Shown one piece after another: positions 58,340-64,000 of a DNA stretch of 64,000 nt. Where the stretch lies: assembly GCA_021234155.1 (NCBI GenBank), contig JAJEKV010000801.1, forward strand, positions 24,479 through 88,478. The letters are read 5' to 3'. Source of the stretch: Isoetes taiwanensis (Eukaryota > Streptophyta > Lycopodiopsida > Isoetales > Isoetaceae). Within the stretch, counting starts at the first letter, position 1. Each line of letters starts with the position of its first letter. The notes under the pieces were generated by a model that made no database searches, was not told the origin of the DNA, and was given only the letters and a program-made list of their open reading frames with translations. The translations under genes and the position numbers were made by a program.

Positions 58340-59826
58340 TTCACTTGGGCTGTTCCCCTTGAATGGCCCAAGTTCCTAGAACATTGGCTGGAGATCCACC
58401 CTGTAATGCTCTTGCTAAATCTTCTATTCTGCGATTGGGAGGTATAAAGCTGCTGTCGCGGCAGTCTTGCTTGCCCCTTTGTAAGGTATGGCGAAGTCGA
58501 AGGCGTCGAGTGCTACCGCTCTTTTCACCGGGGATTGCATACCGGTGTTAAGGGGTAGCCGTGCATGCCCCGGCCGAATCACGAGTGCAATCGACAGCGA
58601 TACTCCTTCCTGCGCCTACGGGGGTGAACTGCGGTGGATAACGCTATTCTTCCATCCATCGGCAATGGCGGGTAATAAGCGTAATGACATGTCGATTTGC
58701 GAGATGGGTCCTCGACTACTTTCGGTATCCAGCTCGATTATGCGCTTCGAAATCATCAACCTCGCAGTGGTGAGCTCCACTGTAGTCTCACTGTTCTTTG
58801 AAACCCTCACGAGGTGGTGCGCTGTCCTATCGGGAGGTCTTTGCGGATGAGCTTTCCGTTAGGATGTTTGAGAAGTCGCATAAGCGGATCCCCATCTGTT
58901 CTGGAGAGCAAGGAACTCTTCCTCGTCGGTAGCTTGTTCTCGGCCTTATGCGCCTCCATGATGCGATGTTGCTGTAGGCTTGGATGTGGGAGGTAAACTC
59001 TCCCGTGTAAGTGTCGGCTTCCCTTACTTGGAGGGGAAAGTCAGGACTCTCCTGGGACGATGAAGTCGTCCAAGTCGGAACCGGAGTTGGTGCGGCAACT
59101 CTTGGTCGGTACTCCCTTTCCACGCACTCAGGGAGGTTTTGAATGTAAGCTTAGGAGTAGAAACTCCTCACCAGCCGATTATAATGGGGGCTAGGCTTGT
59201 GATGCCTAACTTGGGGGTGTAGCGACTCGAGATGCTGCCGGCTTCTTCCAATCTTGCCACTCCCGCTCGCTTGTGGCTGCTCCTCTGGCGGGTCGAGCTC
59301 AACATCGTCTTCCTCCTCCTCAGTTCTGTTCATCAGGAGTCTTCTTCCTTCCCTTCCTGCTCTGTTCATGCTTGTGTGAGGGCCGTTGTTATGCTGCTTC
59401 GGCTAATGGATCCCGTCCATGGGGGAATAGAGGTTTCCCCACAATGTTCTCGACGCGGTGGGTGAGAAAGATTGCCGAGGCGGTGTTGAAAGAAGTACTT
59501 GGTCTGTTGGCGGTTAGGACCATTGGCTCGGTGTCGCGGTGCGCTTTGTTTGTGAGGTATTTGGCGATGTTAGGGACATCGTCTAATCTTTACTGCGAGG
59601 GGCTGTCTAGGAACAAAATATCCTACACAAGGGGGAGTTGCACTAAGCTGGTTCTACCCTAGCTTGGAACTTCAGTCAAGACTCTACTATAAAAGGCTGG
59701 GGTGGCGTGCAAAAGGTTGCTTGGGCGTCTACCTCCTTCACGAAAATCACGGAAGATTTGGTCGGCGTCGACCTCGGCGACATGTATTGGTATTTGTACC
59801 ATCTCTGGAAATCGAGAAGTTGCCAT
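58340..59826 (-). pseudogene. ORF-X of E2: homologue of the E1 accessory protein
   Basis: The start is taken as the ATG at 59826 (MATSRFPEMVQIPIHVAEVD), 112 bp below TATAAATA. Further pieces match E1 ORF-X in order: LPPCVGYFVPRQPL-like text near 59620 (E1 LPPRGGKWVSPDSL), READTYTGEFTSHIQAYSNI near 59020 (E1 AERHSYIGETMSDIQAYQQI), AYYPPLPMDGRIAL near 58660 (E1 RYYLPVLSQGQMIV) and ALDAFDFA near 58490 (E1 LHSLDFA). ARALQGGSPANVLG near 58390 (E1 ARALEGGSAARILQ) ends the series. Frames change several times. Function unknown; the shared position upstream of gag and shared promoter layout mark it as a real accessory gene of this lineage. Confidence 0.7.
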
Positions 59827-59937
59827 TGATTAATTGCGAGGAAGAAGGTAACAAATGGTTGCAAAAGCCTCGGGGAGTTAGGAAATCGGCTAGAAGGGCA
59901 GGGCAGATTTGTAGGGTGCTATGTGAAGTGGCGGGTC

Positions 59938-59945
59938 TATTTATA
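59938..59945 (-). promoter_or_regulatory. TATA box upstream of ORF-X (E2)
   Basis: TATAAATA in the context TTTTCTATAAATAGACCCGCC, 112 bp upstream of the ATG at 59826. Confidence 0.7.
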
Positions 59946-60128
59946 GAAAAGGGGAAACCCTAATTTTTGGATGACTTGAAAATTTCCTAGGATTGGGTAA
60001 TTCTAACTTATCGAGGTCAAAATAGGAGTTTGAGGACTATAGGAGATGCTTGAACAAGGCTAGGTTACCTAAAAGATGCTATGCGATGGGTTGAAGGTGA
60101 CTTTGACAAGTCTGGTGAAAATTGGTAA

Positions 60129-60393
60129 GAGGTCTCACGACTTGCGCCTCGCTTCAATCCTAACTTTTTGTTTTGCGACGGACGCTGTGAACATCAGTCC
60201 CATTTTAATCAAAGATGTCCAACTTGGGTAAACTAATGGTGTAAAGGGTGATGGGCTCATCAAATTAAGAGAATCGACCCCTTATTTGGTCAATTTGGGC
60301 TGTTTTGGTCAAGCATGGGCGAGGTCTCACGGCTTTAGCCTAAGCTTCAATCCTAACTTTTTGTTTTCGGTGGCGAGCTGTGAACATCATGTC
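60129..60393 (-). repeat. Paired ~70-bp repeats upstream of the ORF-X promoter (E2)
   Basis: The copies at 60129-60198 and 60321-60393 share GAGGTCTCACG, GCTTCAATCCTAACTTTTTG, TTTT and CTGTGAACATCA. Their starts are 192 bp apart and they lie about 185 and 375 bp upstream of the TATA box. Related copies stand upstream of the H3-like promoter at 62007-62265. Confidence 0.82.
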
Positions 60394-60533
60394 TCTCGGC
60401 TCCCAAATGTCTATTTCTTTGAAAATAAAAGCTAAAACTTATTAATTTGCTCTAATTACTCAAGTTTATGTCATCAAGGTACACAAAATTGCTCTATATT
60501 ACAAAATTTTTAATTATTTACAACAAAAAGTTT

Positions 60534-61794
60534 CTAAAGGCGTTCTCCCTTAATGCGGGTCATAAGACTCATGTCTTGTCGCATTAAGGTTACCGCTGGC
60601 GTGGATAGTGCGGTTGTTGAATCTTCAAAATGTTGCACTATCTTTGCCTCGGCCGCCTCTTGCATTGCCCGGACGCCTCGTCTGTCGTGACTCTAAAGTA
60701 CGTTCTATAGGCACGCATAACTTCCGCACCAGCCAGAAGGCGAAGGGGGCCGCGGGGGATTAGGAGACCCGAAGGCTGCTTATTTGGAAGTGTCTAATCT
60801 CCCTTAGCGGCTCTTCTCTCCACCTCCTTCCTATCCGGCTTTCTTCACGGGTGGCGGCTTGGGACCTTGGGCCGGTGGTGGCGGCCTTAGGGTTTCTTTG
60901 CCGTTGGTAAGCCCTCCCTCGATGAACTTAACTTCTGTTTTTCTTCATAATATTTGTTATAGGCCTCCCATTTCTTCATGTAGGCCTCGTGCTCTCTCAT
61001 CTTCCTCTCATAAATCTTCACCACAATGGGTGGCGTAGGCTTCCGGGCGGTCGTGGTTCTTCTTTCTATCCCATGCGGGGTATTGAGGGGGCTTACGCAC
61101 TTGGTCTTGGTGGGGTTGCTTTCGGTGCAATTTGCTTTCGGGTACTTCACGCTTTCGTCGCTGGGTGCTTGGAAGAGCTCCCACCTGCAGCGTTAGGGTT
61201 GAAGTCTTCATCAGAAGAGTCGTCGGAAGGGTTTGGGGGTTCGTCAGGTTGCCGCTCCTTGATAATAATGTTGGGGTTCGGCCTCTTCCTTGGCGGGCAG
61301 TCCTTTGTTCTCCTTCCTTGACCACGAACTTCCCTTTCGCTTTCTTCTTTTCTTCTGCTGCCTTTTGTTCCTCCTCCTTCCTTTTCCTCTTTTTGTCTTC
61401 CCTTCTCTTCTGCCGGCGCTCGTACTTCCTGATGAACCTTCTAAGGTCTGCTACCTCCGTGGCTCGGACACATCACTGCTCATCTGCTTTCGAGGATTTC
61501 CGTGGGTCGCGTCTGAGATAGTGCGCTTGTTTCTGGCTGCTTTGGATCTCCCGCTCTATTTCTTCATTACACCTCCCTCGTCTCTTAGTCCATGGGTTGG
61601 TGATGTGGCCTCGTCCTCCTCCACTCTTTGGTTGAAGACATCGATCAAATCGGAGGTGTCTTCCTCTTCGTCCGAAGGCGAGCGACCCCCTCTTGCGAGC
61701 CTCTCGCGAAGCATCTTCGAATGATCTACGCCTCGGTGGTATTTGGTGGTTTCGCTGGCGGCAGCTTCCTTGCGGTCTGTTTGGTTCGGGCCAT
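60534..61794 (-). pseudogene. Histone-H3-like protein of E2 (exact H3 tail start, linker, histone fold)
   Basis: First ORF after the E2 PBS. The ATG at 61794 begins MARTKQTARKLPPAKPPNTT; residues 1-10 equal the canonical H3 start and include Lys4, Arg8 and Lys9. An acidic part (PSDEEEDTSDLIDVFNQRV), a basic part (KKRKRKG) and a helical linker (ERKMREHEAYMKKWEAYNKY) follow in changing frames. Next comes RRWREEPLREIRHFQ (H3 neck and alpha-N), LLIPRGPLRLL, EVMRAYRTYFRVTTDEA and a clean C-terminal run from VRAMQEAAEAKIVQHFED through VTLMRQDMSLMTRIKGERL to TAG at 60536-60534. H3 ends DIQLARRIRGERA, so the end point is conserved. REIRHFQ, LLIP and VTLMR resemble plant CENH3 more than H3. The H3 segment NLCAIHAKR has diverged. 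Several frameshifts and an early TAG after about 22 codons make this copy inactive as read. Confidence 0.9.
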
Positions 61795-61898
61795 GTTTTA
61801 CGGATCGTCAATCGGATAAAAGCGCCCGAAAAGATCGCCTAAGTTGGGAAGAAGCGGATTTCTAGGGCTTGGGCGAAAAAAAATGAGGGTTCTACATC

Positions 61899-61906
61899 TA
61901 TTTATA
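61899..61906 (-). promoter_or_regulatory. TATA box upstream of the H3-like ORF (E2)
   Basis: TATAAATA in the context CAAGCTATAAATAGATGTAG, 105 bp upstream of the MARTKQTARK start codon. Confidence 0.7.
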
Positions 61907-62006
61907 GCTTGGGGGAATTTTTAGGTCAAAACTCAAGTTGCTCTGTTTAACATGCTAAGGCACCAATTTATCTAAAACTTATACTTATTTGGACTTTTTC
62001 TACCCA

Positions 62007-62265
62007 TTGGTCTCCGCGACTTTAGCCTCGTTCCAATACTAATGTTTAGTTTTGCGACCCGGTAGCGGTATGAATCTTTATTTCTAGGGTTTTTAGGTAA
62101 TTAAAACATGCTATTCTAACTAATTCCTACCTTAGAATTAGCCTTACCACATTATTTTTCTCAAATTCATCATGTTTTGGTGTTCTTGACTCGATGTCTC
62201 ATAGCTTAGCCTAAGCTTCAAAACAAAAAGTTAGTTTTCGCGACCCGGTATGCGGTGTCAGATTC
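62007..62265 (-). repeat. Paired ~70-bp repeats upstream of the H3-like promoter (E2)
   Basis: The copies at about 62007-62076 and 62193-62265 share TAGCCT, TTAGTTTT and CGCGACCCGGTA/GCGACCCGGTA. They are related to the pair at 60129-60393. In the copy at 62193 the middle reads AACAAAAAGTTAG, the reverse complement of CTAACTTTTTGTT in the other pair. Confidence 0.72.
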
Positions 62266-62445
62266 CACCTCACTGGGAAAATTTTGGCTCATTCTTTTTT
62301 AATCTTGTTAAATTCCAATTCCTTAATTGTTACTAGCTTAGCATAACTACAAAGGTGAAAAAATTTTCCCACTTTTGAGGCTTGAGGATCCTATCAAGTT
62401 AGTACTCTTTGGGAACATGGTCGGTGCTTTGCTCTTGGTCTCCAA

Positions 62446-62462
62446 GAACATTGCTCGATACC
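62446..62462 (-). other. Primer binding site of E2 (initiator tRNA-Met type)
   Basis: The minus strand reads GGTATCGAGCAATG next to the LTR edge. It is the same type as the E3 site TGGTATCGAGCC and the consensus TGGTATCAGAGC. Confidence 0.75.
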
Positions 62463-64000
62463 CTTTGGCGTCCCCTACTTCATTATCACGGTGCACTCAG
62501 GTATACAAGCGAGGGATTCTTCCCCACACCAGCTCCATCGCGTCTGGGGCCCTCCACATATCTTTGCACCCGTAGCGAGGTCCCGATTGGGAAGAGTGAA
62601 GGTGTCATTCTACCCGTCTCCCTCGGGGCCTACCTAGGCTGGCGGGCGTAAACATACATGTCGGTAGCACATACATCAACATCTGTGACCATCTCGAAGG
62701 ATGGTCCTCCTCATATCTGCATAGACAAAGATCAGCACATCACATAGGGGATCCTACCCAAGGCTCGGACTCAAGGATGGCCCGGCGGCTTGGGTCTCGA
62801 GTTCGTTGCTTGAGGCGAATTCATGGCAATGGAATTGGCTGGCATAAGAACATGGCATAGGGTTGTCCCTCCATCCGCCCCTCACATTGCACACTTTGCG
62901 AGTAGGCTGAAAAGTGTTGGGACTGTTTGTAGCCCCCGGATGCATAGCCAAAGGGGCTATTCACGGGTCTCATCCTCCCGGTTCGATGGGGCAGGTAGGG
63001 ATCACTCCCTCGAGAGATCTACATGCTAACTCAAGGTGACTAGAGGGCCCTTTGCCGTATTCGGTGAACCCCTTTGGAAAGTGTACACCACTTCCGCGGT
63101 GTCGGGCCCATGCCTTACCGCGCTTTCGGTGGTAAGCCATTAGACCTAGTCACAATGATCCCGGTAGGCTTTACACCGGGGGATGGTTCAAGGAGTCGAG
63201 GACATGAACCTCCTTCTTAGCCGGTCGGCCCCTTCACCCCAACCCGGTGTGGCTCTTGTACCGCAGGCGAATCTCTGGTGTGCTAGAGGCTACTCTAGGA
63301 GCATCAACTACAAGCTTTGGGGCCTCTACCCCCTTCCCAATACAAGGAGTTCAGAAATACATCATCCAAATACATCACGGAAGAACTAAAGAACTAGATC
63401 AATCATAGAGTTAGGTTCTTTGGTTAGTGTCCAAGATCTAAGATCTAGATAACTACTATGGGCAATTTAATAGTCTAAACCTCTTGATTCTATGACTAGA
63501 AGGCGGTTTAAGCTATTAAATTGACCATCTGATCCTTAGTGGCTCCTCGACTGAGTTCAACCATCCTGCTGAGCTGATCGAGAGCCCGATGGTGCAATCG
63601 GCGGGGGCGTCGGGGGCGGTTTTGGCTCACAGGGCAGCCAAAGCCCGAGCTCTAAAACCCTAAGGGCGAAAACTAGCAAGCTAGGGTTTTCCTACCCTAA
63701 ATAGACATGGGGGTTTAGGCTAGGGTTTCCAATTACCCAATTTGGCATGTGGGATAATTGGAAGGCCCCACTTGCCTTTAGTGGCTAGGTGGCAAAATAT
63801 GCCAACATGGAAGGTGTGCCCTCATTAATGTGCACATGTGCACATTAATAATATGAACACTCTAGTAAGTTGCCCCTAGGGCTACTTACCATTTATCTGG
63901 ATTAGTAAAATCCATTCGAGGAATTGGCGTCTCTGCTGATGACGCATTAAGCGTTACAATGTAGATCTTGCACAGGGTATCTTGTCTTTGGAGCGTCCAC
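62463..64000 (-). repeat. 5' LTR of E2 (to window edge)
   Basis: From about TTTGGCGTCCCC to the window end at GGAGCGTCCAC. It is collinear with 51096-52486 through GGTGTCATTCTACC, CTACCTAGGCTG, ACATACATGTCGGTAGCAC and CTAAGATCTAGATAACTAC. It contains about 130 bp near the left end that the 3' LTR lacks. The exact left edge is set by the PBS. Confidence 0.88.

Larger units (their letters stand above)
51079..64000 (-). mobile_element. Chromovirus E2 (Ty3/gypsy), minus strand, running to the window edge
   Basis: Left (3') LTR 51079-52486, PPT, chromodomain/integrase, RNase H/RT, protease, gag, ORF-X, H3-like ORF, leader, PBS about 62446-62462, and right (5') LTR 62463 to the window end. The last bases (GGAGCGTCCAC) look like the LTR terminus GGAGCGTCACA with one extra base, so the element is almost complete here. 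Gene order is the same as E1, but the proteins have diverged clearly and carry more frameshifts. Confidence 0.9.

Noticed and set aside
57500-59660. Plus-strand ORFs of 100-129 codons across E2
   Set aside because: They are antisense to gag and ORF-X, whose homology to E1 is on the minus strand.

Overview
The window is repeat-rich nuclear DNA of a land plant. The evidence is nested Ty3/gypsy chromoviruses with initiator-tRNA-Met primer sites, a Ty1/copia relic, tRNA-type SINE heads, a MITE and LINEs. The LINEs carry a YADD reverse transcriptase, a C-terminal zinc finger and a coiled-coil ORF1, a type I associate with ferns, lycophytes and mosses more than with flowering plants. That lineage placement is an impression only; nothing here identifies a species. 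Almost everything recognisable is a mobile element, and most reading frames are broken by small indels and stops.

Layout. 1-1570: 3' part of a LINE (RT plus zinc finger), then a (TC)n tract. 1960-4394: 5' part of a second LINE (ORF1 and endonuclease), cut at 4394/4395 by chromovirus E1. 4395-27932: E1, coded on the minus strand: 3' LTR, chromodomain/integrase, RNase H/RT, protease, gag remnant, ORF-X, histone-H3-like ORF, PBS, truncated 5' LTR. E1 is interrupted inside its protease-RT frame by E3 (9890-22038), a 12.1 kb plus-strand LTR element with a perfect 5-bp target duplication (GCTAC), PBS, polypurine tract and no recognisable genes. 27950-29250: copia integrase relic. 29757-31364: solo LTR of the E1 family. 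31.4-51.0 kb: mostly anonymous AT-rich sequence with a LINE 3' relic, local duplications, an intron-containing XK-related-like membrane protein gene (47193-45679, minus, frameshifted) and a gypsy RT relic. 51079-64000: E2, a second, diverged chromovirus on the minus strand with both LTRs, running to the window edge.

The most notable result is that E1 and E2 both carry, as their first ORF after the PBS, a protein that begins like histone H3 (MARTKQTARK in E2, MARTKHA in E1). It continues through a charged linker into a C-terminal histone H3 fold and ends like H3. A second conserved ORF of unknown function (ORF-X) follows. Each of these ORFs has a TATA-like box about 90-112 bp upstream of its ATG, and three of the four promoter regions have paired ~70-bp repeats about 180-195 bp apart. 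The layout is therefore LTR-PBS-[promoter-H3-like]-[promoter-ORF-X]-gag-PR-RT-RH-IN-chromodomain-PPT-LTR. I know of no described LTR retrotransposon that encodes a core-histone homologue. Because the integrase has a chromodomain, a domain class that reads modified H3 tails, the element would encode both a reader and its ligand. The functional interpretation is inference; the H3 homology and its presence in two diverged elements are visible in the sequence.
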